From: Ensifer adhaerens
GTDB taxonomy: Bacteria; Pseudomonadota; Alphaproteobacteria; Rhizobiales; Rhizobiaceae
DNA: 64,000 nt
Direction: 5' to 3'
NCBI RefSeq assembly: GCF_002007205.1
Contig: NZ_LAZS01000005.1
Location: forward strand, 744,001-808,000
This document shows, piece after piece, positions 51,165 through 60,136 of the stretch (position 1 is its first letter; each line of letters begins with the position of its first letter). Below the pieces are notes generated by a model. That model worked only from the letters and a program-made list of their open reading frames with translations. It did not search any database and was not told the DNA's origin. The translations under genes and the position numbers were made by a program.

Positions 51165-53708
51165 ATGTCTTTCATCGATCGCTTGCTGCAGCGGCTGCGT
51201 ATCGTCACCAAGGTTCTGCTTTTCGTGGTTCCGCTTGTGGCGCTCATCGCCGGCATTGGTCTCATCGGCTTCTTCACCGCCCGCACGCTCAACGGCCATA
51301 TGACCGTGACGCGGGAAACCATCAACAATCTCTCGGATTTCCAGGCGCTGCGCGGCGCGCTGCAGGCTTTTGCCGACGCGCCGAGCGAGGAGACGCGCAC
51401 GGCGTTGTCGAACCAGGTCGACCAGCAGGAAAGCGGCGTGAAGGCGCTCGACGGCCTGTTGACGCGCGCCGAAGACAAGGCGGAAATCGCCTCGGTGCTA
51501 GCGCTCGGTCAAGCCATGCGTAGCCAGACGGACAAGCTCTGGGCAACCAAGCTCGAACGCGACCAGGTGACGGCGTCGCTCGACAAGGCGCTCGCCGACA
51601 TGACCGAACAGGGCAACGGCGCCTATAAGCAGATCGACATCATCCGCAAGGAATCCGGCGAGAAGGAAGCGTTCGCCAAGGCGTTGCTCTTCGATGCCGC
51701 CGCCTATCAGGGCCTTGCCGAACGCATCAAGAAGTTCCGCCTGCCGGTGACGATGGCCGTCAATCCGGATGCGAAGGTCGACCAGGCGGGCAAGCTTTTG
51801 CCCCATCTCCTGAAGCAGATCGAAGAGGCGGAAAAGATCGCCTCGGAAAAGGTGCAGGCGCCGATCGCTGAAGTGAAAGATCAGGCGCTCAAGGTGCAGG
51901 CGATCCTTGCCGGTAGCGACGCCAACGAGGCGAAGAAGAACGCGCTCGTTCCGATCCTCAGCAAGTTCTCGAAATATGAGGCGGACTTTGCCAAGGAGGC
52001 CGCGAAGAATTCCGACACGGCCGCCAAGCGCTTTGTCGGCATGGATGCCGAGATCTCGCAGCTGAAGACCCTGATCGCGCTGATGGGCGACACCTTCAAG
52101 GGGCTCGACAGCACGCGGCTGCATATCAGCGAACTGCATCGCAAGCTCGATGCGGCCGGCCGAGAGCCGGTCATGGCCGACATCAAGACGGTTCGCGAAA
52201 CCGCGGGCAAGCTCGGCGAACTCGGCGGCAAGAACGCGGCTCTCCGCGATCTACCGGGCAAGCTCGGCCCCTCGCTCGACAATATCGACAAGGGCACTGC
52301 GGCGCTGATCGACGTCGGCGGCCGCTGGCAGACAGCGAAGGCAGAGGCTGCAGCCCTTGTCGCGACCGCGAGCACCACGCTCGAAAGCTTCGTCAGCAGC
52401 GCGCAGGAAGCCGGCAAGGTCGATAGCCAGCGTTCGGCCGATGTCTCGATCGTCGCCATGATCGCCGGCACGTTGCTCGCCATCATCGGCGGCCTGATGC
52501 TGGTCGAGACGCTGCGCGGGCCGTTGAAGCGCGTGACCGAAACGATGACGCGGCTTGCGAGCGGCGATCTGGAGGTCGCGATCGAGGGCCGCAACCGCGG
52601 CGACGAGATCGGCGACATGGTGCGCTCGGTTGCTGTCTTCCGCGACAATGCCGTCGAGAACGTAAGGCTTGGGCGCGAGGCGGAAGCGGCACGTGCGCTT
52701 TCGGCCGAGGAGGAAGCACGACGCGCTGCGGAACGGGCGCGCGTCGAAGCCGAGCAGATGCAGGCGCTGAATGCGCTCTCCGACGTGCTTGCGGCGCTTG
52801 CCGACGGCAATCTCGAAGAAGGCATGGCCGAAGACCTGCCGGCCGACTACGTGATCATGGCCCGCACCTACAACAACGCCGTCGAGGCATTGCGGGCGAC
52901 ACTTGCTGACGTGCGTGTCGTCACCGGTGAAATCACCGGCGGTACCGGCAATCTCGCCTCGTCGGCGGACGATCTCGCGCGCCGTACCGAGCAGCAGGCA
53001 GCAGCACTGGAGGAAAGCTCGCGGGCGCTGCGGCAGTTGACCGACATCGTTCGCGCGACGGCCGAAAGCGCCCGCAAGACGACGGTTTCGGTCGGCGAAA
53101 CCAATTCCTATGCCAGGCATTCCGGCCAAGTGGTCGCCAAGGCGATCGACGCCATGGCCGAGATCAACCGGTCCTCGGAGAAGATCAGCACGATCATCGG
53201 CGTCATCGACGAGATCGCCTTCCAGACCAACCTCTTGGCACTGAATGCCGGGGTCGAGGCGGCGCGGGCAGGCGAGGCGGGTCGCGGCTTTGCCGTGGTG
53301 GCGCAGGAGGTGCGCGAGCTCGCCCAGCGTTGCGCCGGTGCTGCCCGCGAGATCAAGGGGCTGATCTCGGAAAGCTCGGCGCAGGTCAGAAGCGGCGTCG
53401 CTCTCGTCCAGGAAACCGGCGATGCGCTCACCGTCATCAACAACCACATCGGAACGATCCATGACCTCGTGAGCAACATCGAAGCTTCGGCGGCCGACCA
53501 GTACACCGGCCTCAACGAGGTGAATTCGGCGGTCCACGAGGTCGAGCTGATCACCCAGCAGAATGCCGCCATGGTCGAGGAGAACACCGCCGAGATCCAC
53601 GGCCTGCGCCGGCAGGTGGAAGCGCTCAACGACAAGATCGAGCGCTTCCGGACGGGTACGGAGGGTGTTGGTGCGCATGCGCAGGGACGTCGCGGCTACG
53701 CGGCTTGA
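51165..53708 (+). CDS. Methyl-accepting chemotaxis protein with large helical sensor region
   Basis: 847 residues from the ATG at 51165. Membrane segment 1 (VLLFVVPLVALIAGIGLIGFF) and segment 2 (SIVAMIAGTLLAIIGGLMLV, near 430) bracket about 380 residues of helical sensor sequence, larger than the Cache receptor at 18307. A HAMP (LRGPLKRVTETMTRLASGDLEVAIEG), a second HAMP-like stretch (LAALADGNLEEGMAEDLP) and the signalling tip EIAFQTNLLALNAGVEAARAGEAGRGFAVVAQEVRELAQRC follow. No CheR-docking pentapeptide is present. Ligand unknown. Confidence 0.95.
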   Translation: MSFIDRLLQRLRIVTKVLLFVVPLVALIAGIGLIGFFTARTLNGHMTVTRETINNLSDFQALRGALQAFADAPSEETRTALSNQVDQQESGVKALDGLLTRAEDKAEIASVLALGQAMRSQTDKLWATKLERDQVTASLDKALADMTEQGNGAYKQIDIIRKESGEKEAFAKALLFDAAAYQGLAERIKKFRLPVTMAVNPDAKVDQAGKLLPHLLKQIEEAEKIASEKVQAPIAEVKDQALKVQAILAGSDANEAKKNALVPILSKFSKYEADFAKEAAKNSDTAAKRFVGMDAEISQLKTLIALMGDTFKGLDSTRLHISELHRKLDAAGREPVMADIKTVRETAGKLGELGGKNAALRDLPGKLGPSLDNIDKGTAALIDVGGRWQTAKAEAAALVATASTTLESFVSSAQEAGKVDSQRSADVSIVAMIAGTLLAIIGGLMLVETLRGPLKRVTETMTRLASGDLEVAIEGRNRGDEIGDMVRSVAVFRDNAVENVRLGREAEAARALSAEEEARRAAERARVEAEQMQALNALSDVLAALADGNLEEGMAEDLPADYVIMARTYNNAVEALRATLADVRVVTGEITGGTGNLASSADDLARRTEQQAAALEESSRALRQLTDIVRATAESARKTTVSVGETNSYARHSGQVVAKAIDAMAEINRSSEKISTIIGVIDEIAFQTNLLALNAGVEAARAGEAGRGFAVVAQEVRELAQRCAGAAREIKGLISESSAQVRSGVALVQETGDALTVINNHIGTIHDLVSNIEASAADQYTGLNEVNSAVHEVELITQQNAAMVEENTAEIHGLRRQVEALNDKIERFRTGTEGVGAHAQGRRGYAA

Positions 53709-53760
53709 ACTTAGCGCAACGTCCAAGACGATGACCTCCAACGCGCCTGCGCCGAAGAGC

Positions 53761-53827
53761 TTGCCCCTCTCCTCGGGTTTAACCCGAGGACTAACCCTCT
53801 CCCCGCAGGCGGGGCGAGGGGACGTGC
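53761..53827. repeat. Palindromic intergenic repeat with two stem-loops
   Basis: CCTCGGGTTTAACCCGAGG is a perfect 19-base palindrome at 53771-53789, followed by CCCTCTCCCCGC-AGGC-GGGGCGAGGG at 53795-53820. The latter matches the CTCCCCGCAGGCGGGGAG core found at 53918 and is a common rhizobial intergenic repeat. Confidence 0.7.
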
Positions 53828-53888
53828 CCGATGGCAAGCCATCTGAATGCTGGCCTCTGTAAAACGATCACACATCGATGCGGAGTAC

Positions 53889-53984
53889 GTGGGGACACGA
53901 GCGTGTGCCCCACATTCCCTTCTCCCCGCAGGCGGGGAGAAGGTGCCGGCAGGCGGTTGAGGGGCCGCCTGCCGGTTGTTTTTT
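53889..53984 (+). repeat. Rhizobial CTCCCCGCAGGCGGGGAG repeat ending in a terminator
   Basis: Three stems in a row: GTGGGGACAC..GTGTGCCCCAC (53889-53913), CCTTCTCCCCGCAGGCGGGG-AGAAGG (53918-53943) and CCGGCAGGCGG-TTGAGGGG-CCGCCTGCCGG then TTGTTTTTT (53946-53984). The last is a strong Rho-independent terminator for plus-strand transcripts from the chemoreceptor, upstream of the convergent moaA. Confidence 0.8.
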
Positions 53985-54002
53985 CAGAACGGTATCATTT
54001 GG

Positions 54003-55052
54003 TCAGCCGCCGGTAACGCTCATGTGGCGGGCGACGGCAGGGCGGTTGTGCTCTCGGTCGATGATGAAGTCGTGGCCCTTCGGCTTGCGGCCGATCGCCT
54101 CGTCAATCACCTGGCTGAGATAGGCATCGTCCTCGGAGGCGCGCAACGCGGTCCTGAGGTCGGCGGCATCGTTCTGGCCGAGGCACATGTAGAGCGTGCC
54201 GGTGCAGGTGAGGCGGACGCGGTTGCAGCTCTCGCAGAAATTATGGGTCATCGGCGTGATCAGGCCGAGGCGTCCGCCGGTTTCCGCCACTTCGAGGTAA
54301 CGGGCCGGGCCGCCGGTGCGATAGGGAATGTCCGAGAAGGTGAACTGCTCTTCCAGTTGCCGGCGCATTTCCGACAGCGGCATGTAGTGGTCGGTGCGGT
54401 CTTCCTCGATCTCGCCCATCGGCATGGTTTCGATCAGCGTCAGGTCCATGCCGCGGCCGTGGGCCCAGCGCATGAGATCGGGGATCTCGACGTCGTTGAA
54501 ACCCTTCAGCGCCACTGCGTTGATCTTGATCTTGAGGCCGGCGGCCTGGGCCGCATCGATGCCTTCCATGACCTTCGAGAGATCGCCCCAGCGGGTGATC
54601 TGATGGAACTTTGCCGGATCGAGTGTATCGAGCGAAACATTGATGCGCTTGACGCCGCAGTCGACGAGCTCCGAGGCATATTTCGAAAGCTGCGAGCCGT
54701 TGGTCGTCAGCGTCAATTCGTCGAGCCGGCCGGCTTCGATCTCCCTGCCGAGTTCACGCACCAGGAACATGATGTTCTTGCGCACCAGCGGCTCGCCGCC
54801 GGTCAGCCTCAGCTTGCGCACGCCCTTTTCGATGAAGGCGGAACAGAGACGCTGCAATTCTTCAAGCGTCAGCAGATCCTTCTTCGGCAGGAAGGTCATG
54901 TGCTCGGCCATGCAATAGGTACAGCGGAAATCGCAGCGGTCGGTGACGGACACGCGCAGATAGGTGATCGCCCGACCGAAGGGGTCGATCATCGGAGCGG
55001 TTTTCTGCTCGAGCGGCCTGGCGCCGAACCTGTCTATCGTCGCTGTGTTCAA
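54003..55052 (-). CDS. moaA: GTP 3',8-cyclase (molybdenum cofactor biosynthesis protein A)
   Basis: 349 residues from a TTG at 55052 with GGGAGAAAG upstream; an ATG at 54992 would give 329. MoaA is the radical-SAM enzyme that starts molybdopterin synthesis by rearranging GTP. The N-terminal cluster motif CDFRCTYC is intact, as are [11 protein letters not shown] and the C-terminal cluster Cys in [19 protein letters not shown]. The protein ends in VTGG, the conserved C-terminal Gly-Gly needed for activity. It lies 4-6 kb from mobA and mobB. Confidence 0.96.
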   Translation of the reverse strand: MNTATIDRFGARPLEQKTAPMIDPFGRAITYLRVSVTDRCDFRCTYCMAEHMTFLPKKDLLTLEELQRLCSAFIEKGVRKLRLTGGEPLVRKNIMFLVRELGREIEAGRLDELTLTTNGSQLSKYASELVDCGVKRINVSLDTLDPAKFHQITRWGDLSKVMEGIDAAQAAGLKIKINAVALKGFNDVEIPDLMRWAHGRGMDLTLIETMPMGEIEEDRTDHYMPLSEMRRQLEEQFTFSDIPYRTGGPARYLEVAETGGRLGLITPMTHNFCESCNRVRLTCTGTLYMCLGQNDAADLRTALRASEDDAYLSQVIDEAIGRKPKGHDFIIDREHNRPAVARHMSVTGG

Positions 55053-55194
55053 ACGTCTTTCTCCCAGCCCTTTCAATGTCGTCGTCGAACCTGCTCGCGT
55101 CAAGGCGCATACTGTCGCAAAGTGTTGATCGGAAGAGACGGGTAATTCCCGAAGGCCGATTTCCAGAGCGCCGTGCGATCGTGCGAACGCACAA

Positions 55195-55270
55195 AGGCAC
55201 TCTAGCACTTTGATTCCAGAGCATCTTTCTGCCTCAAAGTGATTCCACTTGAATTCAGGATGCTCTAGGC
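55195..55270. repeat. Palindromic intergenic repeat (AGAGCATC type)
   Basis: AGAGCATC at 55218-55225 pairs with GATGCTCT at 55259-55266; inner arms TCAAAGTG and CACTTGA add to the stem. An AAGTGCTAGAGTGCC-like flank lies to the left. This consensus recurs between genes in Sinorhizobium and Rhizobium. It sits in the divergent moaA/DUF971 gap. Confidence 0.7.
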
Positions 55271-55351
55271 TAGTGGATATCCGTCGCGATAGACGCAGAT
55301 CACGGCGAAGGAACGGCATCGAGTTTGCCGTGTGCGAAGGGAGCAGACGAT

Positions 55352-55726
55352 ATGAGCGAAATCTGGCCGACGGAACTCAGGGTATCCAAGGACCGCCACC
55401 GGCTTGTCGTCACCTTCAACGATGGCGGGTCGTTCGATCTGTCTGCCGAGATGCTGCGCGTGCTTTCGCCCTCGGCCGAAGTGCAGGGTCATGGCCCCGG
55501 CCAGCGGGTAACCGTGCCCGGCAAGCGCAATGTGCAGATCATCTCGGTTCAGCCGACCGGCAACTATGCGGTGCGCATCGGCTTCGACGATTTCCACGAC
55601 ACGGGCATCTTTACCTGGAGCTACCTGCGCGAACTCGGCGAAAAGGGCGCGGAGCTGTTTGGCGGCTATGAGCAGGAACTGGCGGAGAAGGGCATGTCGC
55701 GCGACAAGGCGGAAAAGCCGCGCTGA
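55352..55726 (+). CDS. DUF971 protein
   Basis: 124 residues from the ATG at 55352, GGGAG upstream. [48 protein letters not shown] and [26 protein letters not shown] are the DUF971 (gamma-butyrobetaine hydroxylase N-terminal-like) signature. Stand-alone members are common in proteobacteria and may act in Fe-S or metal handling; here it diverges from the Fe-S enzyme moaA. Function is not established. Confidence 0.9.
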   Translation: MSEIWPTELRVSKDRHRLVVTFNDGGSFDLSAEMLRVLSPSAEVQGHGPGQRVTVPGKRNVQIISVQPTGNYAVRIGFDDFHDTGIFTWSYLRELGEKGAELFGGYEQELAEKGMSRDKAEKPR

Positions 55727-55777
55727 CGACGACGTCGCGCATGTTTCCAGACGCGCAACGGCCGCGTGTCGCGCGCC

Positions 55778-56260
55778 TCAGGCCAGTTCGCGTTCTTCCT
55801 TCAAGAGCAGGCCGATCAGCCGTTCCATGGACCGGGTGACGACCAGGCAGTCACCTATCGGCTCGTCGTCGAGCAATTTTTCGATCAGTGCAGTGTGGAT
55901 CTCCATCGCGGCCTCGGTCAGCGTCCGGCCCTCCGGGGTCAGCGATAGCCTGAGCACCCGTTTGTCCTTCTCGTCGCCGCGGCGCAGGATCAGGCCGCGC
56001 TTTTCCAGGTGCGGCAGAAGCATGCTCATGTTGGAACGGCCGACCAGAAGCTTGCGCGCCAGTTCCTGCTGCGAAATGCCCTCGAAGCGATAGAGATTGA
56101 TCAGGATATCGAGGTGCGGGGGCTTGATGTCGAGATGGGCGATCTCGCGGGTCACCGTCTGCTGCATCAACTGGCAGGCACGGGCAACTGCGATCCAGCT
56201 GCGGAAGCGGGGGTGGTCCCAGGGAAAATGATGTTCGCTCGTCACTTGATTTTTGTTCAT
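55778..56260 (-). CDS. MarR-family transcriptional regulator
   Basis: 160 residues from the ATG at 56260; an alternative ATG at 56290 lies within the operator. WIAVARACQLMQQTVTREI is the dimer helix; ISQQELARKLLVGRSNMSMLLPHLEKRGLILRRGDEKDKRVLRLSLTPEGR is the winged helix with the conserved DxR of MarR wings. It diverges from the alpha/beta hydrolase across a perfect palindrome, and probably represses both. Ligand unknown. Confidence 0.92.
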   Translation of the reverse strand: MNKNQVTSEHHFPWDHPRFRSWIAVARACQLMQQTVTREIAHLDIKPPHLDILINLYRFEGISQQELARKLLVGRSNMSMLLPHLEKRGLILRRGDEKDKRVLRLSLTPEGRTLTEAAMEIHTALIEKLLDDEPIGDCLVVTRSMERLIGLLLKEERELA

Positions 56261-56272
56261 CGTTGTACAATT

Positions 56273-56290
56273 ATGTTCAGCATTGAACAT
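56273..56290. promoter_or_regulatory. Palindromic MarR operator candidate
   Basis: ATGTTCA-GCAT-TGAACAT is a perfect 18-base palindrome located 12 bases upstream of the MarR start and 18 bases upstream of the hydrolase start. A second short palindrome, TTGTACAA, lies at 56263-56270. The position between divergent starts fits a repressor site that controls both genes. Confidence 0.7.
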
Positions 56291-56307
56291 ATCTAGAGAT
56301 TCCCACT

Positions 56308-57216
56308 ATGGCACCCTTTGCGATCAAGGTCATCCGTCAGGCGCTAAAAGGCGTCGCCGCGTTCTCTCCCGATGCAGCCGGTCGGCTCGCCTTCAGGCTG
56401 TTCACCCTCACGCCCGGCCGAAAGCCCAAGAACGCCAAGGAGAAGGCGGCGCTCGCCGCTGCAGCGCCGCTGATTGCCAAGGGGCATCCGGTGACCCTTT
56501 CCTACGCCGGAGGCTGGGTACTGGCGCGCCAGTTCTTTCCGGCACGCAGGGCTGCGAACACCAAACGCATCCTCCTCGTGCACGGCTGGGGGTCGCGCAG
56601 TGACTATCTGGCCGCGATGATCGACGGACTGGTCAAGGGCGGCTCCGAGGTGGTGACGCTCGACTGGCCGGGACATGGCGGCTCGCCGGGGCGTACGTTG
56701 ACGATGCCTGCCGCCGTGAGGTCGATCGATGCCGCCTGGCGGCATTTCGGCGATTTCGACGTCTGCGTCGGCCATTCCTTCGGCGGCGGTAGCTTGGCTT
56801 GCGCGGCCGGCGGCATCGTGTGCGACGTGCGCAATCATGTGGCGAGAAAGATGGTGCTGATCGGCGCACCGAGCGAGATGACCTGGCTTTTCAAAGGCTT
56901 CGGAAAAATTCTTCGCCTCGCACCGAAGACGCAGGCTGCCTTCGAAGGCGTCGTGGAGCGGCTCGCCGGGCGTCGTCTGGAGGATTTCGACGCGGCGAAG
57001 GTCGTGGGCACGCTGGGCACGCAGACGCTCGTCATTCATGCCGAGGACGACAAGGAAGTCTCGGCCGACCACGCGCGCCGCTATGCGGCGGCCGGGCCAA
57101 ATGTCGAGATGCACTGGGCTAACGGCCTTGGCCATCGCCGCATCGTCTCAGCCGCCCCGGTGATCGAGCGGGTCAATGCGTTCATACACGCGGAAGATCA
57201 AAAAGCCGCCGCCTGA
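56308..57216 (+). CDS. Alpha/beta hydrolase
   Basis: 302 residues. RILLVHGWGSRSDYLAAMI (oxyanion region), VVTLDWPGHGGSPG and the nucleophile elbow VCVGHSFGGGSLA are clear; the acid in VIHAEDDKEVS and the His in GLGHRRI complete the triad. It is a cytoplasmic serine hydrolase, possibly an esterase or lipase. It is likely repressed by the divergent MarR protein. Confidence 0.92.
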   Translation: MAPFAIKVIRQALKGVAAFSPDAAGRLAFRLFTLTPGRKPKNAKEKAALAAAAPLIAKGHPVTLSYAGGWVLARQFFPARRAANTKRILLVHGWGSRSDYLAAMIDGLVKGGSEVVTLDWPGHGGSPGRTLTMPAAVRSIDAAWRHFGDFDVCVGHSFGGGSLACAAGGIVCDVRNHVARKMVLIGAPSEMTWLFKGFGKILRLAPKTQAAFEGVVERLAGRRLEDFDAAKVVGTLGTQTLVIHAEDDKEVSADHARRYAAAGPNVEMHWANGLGHRRIVSAAPVIERVNAFIHAEDQKAAA

Positions 57217-57341
57217 CCATTTTTCGTTGACCTCGTCATCAGACTGTCATGCTATCGGCCGAAGGGTCGCTCGCCCGGGATTCTCTGCGCAACTTCGCGC
57301 CCTCATCGTTCCCCGGGACTTTGGCAGCATTGGAGGACGGC

Positions 57342-57950
57342 ATGTCGGTCATCACCTCGGTCGAGGAACTCAACACGCTCTATGGCGGCGTCAGCGAAGC
57401 GTCGGTGGCCAAGGTCACCAAGACGCTGACGGCCGAGTACCGACTGATGATCGAGGCTTCTCCCTTCTGCGCGCTTGCAACGGTCGGCCCGGAAGGCTTG
57501 GATTGTTCGCCGCGCGGCGACGACGACTGTGTCGTCAGGATCGCCGACGACAGGACGGTGCTGCTTCCCGACTGGCGCGGCAACAACCGCGTCGATTCGC
57601 TCGCCAATATCGTGCGCGACCCGCGCGTGGCACTGATGTTCCTGATCCCCGGCTCGAACACGACGATGCGCATCAACGGCACGGCGGTCCTCAGCATCGA
57701 TCCGGAGCTTACCGGCAGCTTCGAGGTCGATGGCAAGCACCCGCGCAGCGTCATCGTCGTGACGATCGGCGAGGTCTATTTCCAGTGCGCCCGCGCCGTC
57801 ATGCGGGCGCAGCTCTGGAACCCCGATCGTTTCCTCGATCCGGCGTCTCTGCCGACGCCGGGCACGCTGCTCAAAGCCGCCAAGGCGGATTTTGACCGCG
57901 AGACCTACGATCGCGAATGGCCGGAGCGCGCCGCCAAGACCATGTGGTAG
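57342..57950 (+). CDS. Pyridoxamine 5'-phosphate oxidase-family FMN-binding protein (MSMEG_1061 type)
   Basis: 202 residues from the ATG at 57342, with GGAGG at 57331-57335. FCALATVGPEGLDCSPRGDDDCVV and LLPDWRGNNRVDSLANIVRDPRVALMFLIPG are the FMN-binding split-barrel signature. SVIVVTIGEVYFQCARAVMRAQLWNP is typical of the MSMEG_1061 subfamily. Probably a flavin- or F420-dependent reductase; substrate unknown. It may be co-transcribed with the hydrolase gene 125 bases upstream. Confidence 0.9.
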   Translation: MSVITSVEELNTLYGGVSEASVAKVTKTLTAEYRLMIEASPFCALATVGPEGLDCSPRGDDDCVVRIADDRTVLLPDWRGNNRVDSLANIVRDPRVALMFLIPGSNTTMRINGTAVLSIDPELTGSFEVDGKHPRSVIVVTIGEVYFQCARAVMRAQLWNPDRFLDPASLPTPGTLLKAAKADFDRETYDREWPERAAKTMW

Positions 57951-58013
57951 GCTGCCATCGGGCCGACCCCGTACGGTCGCCCAGCTCAGCGTGGTGCATG
58001 GGTGGAGGCGAGG

Positions 58014-58886
58014 GTGTGGCGGCGAGTTCCGACAGGTGCGGTCCTTTTGGGTCTTCTGGCCGGCAACGCGTCGGCCGTCGAACCAACGCTATCGGAGAAG
58101 CTGCGGCTGCTGGCTGATGCCTATCCGGATGCCATAGAGCGCATCGACGTCAATGCACTGGTCCTCGGCGATGGCGGACCGCCGATCGTCATCGATGACG
58201 GCAAGGCGAAGACGCATGCCGAGAAGCTGGCCAAGGCCGATGTCGAGGACAGCCTGTCGCAGATCTATCCGCCCGGCGCCTGTGCCGGATCACCGGCCGT
58301 CGATTTCGATCCGGGGCGCATTCGCAGCGAAGCGCTGCTGAAGCGACTTTATGGCGGCAGCGCTGCGGCTGTCCGGCGGGATCTCGTTTCGGTTGACTGG
58401 TTTGGCGAACGGCTGCGGGTGACGAAAAGGCATGGCGCGGCGCGGGCGCTGAAAGCGGTGGCCGCCGATCTTTCCGCTCGTCCCGAACTCAGGCCCTATC
58501 TGAGCCCAAGCGCCGGTACTTTCAACTGGCGACCGATTGCCGGTGCTTCGACGCTTTCGGTTCACAGTTTCGGTGCGGCCATCGATCTCAACACGCGCTT
58601 TGCCGATTACTGGCGCTGGGCCGGGAAGGGCGGCACGCGCTATCGCAACCGCTATCCCCTTGAGATTGTCGAGATCTTCGAGAAACACGGCTTCATCTGG
58701 GGTGGCCGCTGGTATCACTTCGACACGATGCACTTCGAATATCGGCCGGAGATGATTGCAATCGCGCGGGCGGCCGGCGCGGATGCGACGGTTCAACGTG
58801 GAGGCATCAAAGCGCAAGAGGCGCCCGTGAAGGGCGCCAATCATGGGTCGCATCGCCGGGGGAAGACGCTTTCTCAGCGCCGGTAG
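58014..58886 (+). CDS. M15-type D-alanyl-D-alanine carboxypeptidase-like protein
   Basis: 290 residues from the GTG at 58014 with GGAGGCGAGG just upstream. A signal peptide (VLLGLLAGNASA) directs it to the periplasm. STLSVHSFGAAIDLN carries the zinc ligands His and Asp (SxHxxGxAxD), and WYHFDTMHFEYRP the third His pattern. It is likely a peptidoglycan carboxypeptidase or endopeptidase. Its 3' end overlaps the diguanylate cyclase gene by 13 bases, convergent. Confidence 0.88.
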   Translation: MWRRVPTGAVLLGLLAGNASAVEPTLSEKLRLLADAYPDAIERIDVNALVLGDGGPPIVIDDGKAKTHAEKLAKADVEDSLSQIYPPGACAGSPAVDFDPGRIRSEALLKRLYGGSAAAVRRDLVSVDWFGERLRVTKRHGAARALKAVAADLSARPELRPYLSPSAGTFNWRPIAGASTLSVHSFGAAIDLNTRFADYWRWAGKGGTRYRNRYPLEIVEIFEKHGFIWGGRWYHFDTMHFEYRPEMIAIARAAGADATVQRGGIKAQEAPVKGANHGSHRRGKTLSQRR

Positions 58887-59944
58887 ATCAGCCAGTTGCG
58901 GCCGGATTCCTTGCGCATGCCATCTTCGAAGAGAATGGTCTTGTTGCGCCCACCATTCTTGGCCGAATAGAGCGCGATATCCGCCTTGTTGTAGAGATCG
59001 ACCGGATCTTCGGCCGCCGTCGCCATGCAGACGCCGACGGAAAGCGTGATCGGGCCGTAGTTGACGCCGGTCTTGGAATTGCGAAAGGGCGTGGCCGCGA
59101 GCACGGTGCGGATCCGATCGGCGATCTGCAGGCATTCTTCCTGGCTGCTGTCGCCAAGGATGATGGCGAATTCTTCGCCGCCGGTGCGGGCGACGAAGGC
59201 CTCGCGGCGCAGATTGGCGCGAAGCACGCCGCCGACGGTCGCCAGGATCTTGTCGCCGACCGGATGGCCGAAGGTGTCGTTGACCTTCTTGAAATGGTCG
59301 ATATCGGCAACGAGCAGGCCGGTGAAGTTCCTCAGGTGCTCGTTGTTGTAGACGGCGGCCAGATTGTCATCGAAGGCACGGCGGTTGGCGAGGCGCGTCA
59401 GCGAATCGGTATTGGCGATGCGCTTGTATTCATCGAGTTCCTGCCGGATGACCTCCATCTCGAAGGACTTCTGCACGACGGTCTCGACGCGTTCCTTGCC
59501 CTGGCTCATCGTTTCTGCCGTCGCTTCGGTCAGAATGCCGATCGCGTGGCGCAGGAGATCGGCGCTCGATGCGCTCTTGCTGACGATGTTGACATAGGCC
59601 TCGTCGAGAACCTTATTGTAGGTCTCGAGCGCATACTGCTCGTCGCGCAACAGGGTCACGAGTTCGGCAAGCTTGGCCGCAAGCGTGGTATGGGCGCGTT
59701 CGATACCGTGCGATCGGTGAATATGGCTGAAGTACTGGGCGCCGATCGCGTCCAGCTCTTCCTGGGTCGCGCGGCTGCCGAGCGCCGCGAGCTCCTTCGA
59801 CAATTGCGGATTGGAGCCGAGATAGGCTTCGTAATAGAGCTCGTAGTTGCGGGGGATGGGTGCCACACCCATCATGCGCATCGCATGGGTTACCTGCGCT
59901 GCGATATCGGGCGTCTGTGCCTTGCCCGAGTTTGCCGTTTGCAT
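58874..59944 (-). CDS. Diguanylate cyclase (GGDEF domain)
   Basis: 356 residues from the ATG at 59944, with a GGGGG stretch upstream. An N-terminal helical region (PIPRNYELYYEAYLGSNPQLSKEL; residues 1-170) of the kind seen in rhizobial DgcB-like proteins precedes the GGDEF domain: DSLTRLANRRAFDDNL, LLVADIDHFKKVNDTFGHPVGDKILATVG and the active-site loop RTGGEEFAII. It makes cyclic-di-GMP from two GTP. No RxxD inhibitory site is seen five residues before GGEEF, so product inhibition there is unlikely. Confidence 0.93.
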   Translation of the reverse strand: MQTANSGKAQTPDIAAQVTHAMRMMGVAPIPRNYELYYEAYLGSNPQLSKELAALGSRATQEELDAIGAQYFSHIHRSHGIERAHTTLAAKLAELVTLLRDEQYALETYNKVLDEAYVNIVSKSASSADLLRHAIGILTEATAETMSQGKERVETVVQKSFEMEVIRQELDEYKRIANTDSLTRLANRRAFDDNLAAVYNNEHLRNFTGLLVADIDHFKKVNDTFGHPVGDKILATVGGVLRANLRREAFVARTGGEEFAIILGDSSQEECLQIADRIRTVLAATPFRNSKTGVNYGPITLSVGVCMATAAEDPVDLYNKADIALYSAKNGGRNKTILFEDGMRKESGRNWLIYRR

Positions 59945-60136
59945 CTGCAAACCCCCTAATGTGAATCGCTGCTTACCGGTTGTTATTTTTAGGGGCAAAT
60001 GATTTGCGAAGTCTTAATATTTGCCGCCACCGCGACGTCGCCAGTGGCTCGATCGCAGCCGTTCGGCCGCTCGATTGCGCGCGTTCGCGACATGAAGCCA
60101 CGGCGCCAGGCCGGCGCCGTGGTGTATCAAAATGGA

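Noticed and set aside
55053-55351. Possible molybdenum-cofactor riboswitch upstream of moaA
   Set aside because: The only structure seen is the common AGAGCATC intergenic palindrome, which also occurs in unrelated contexts.
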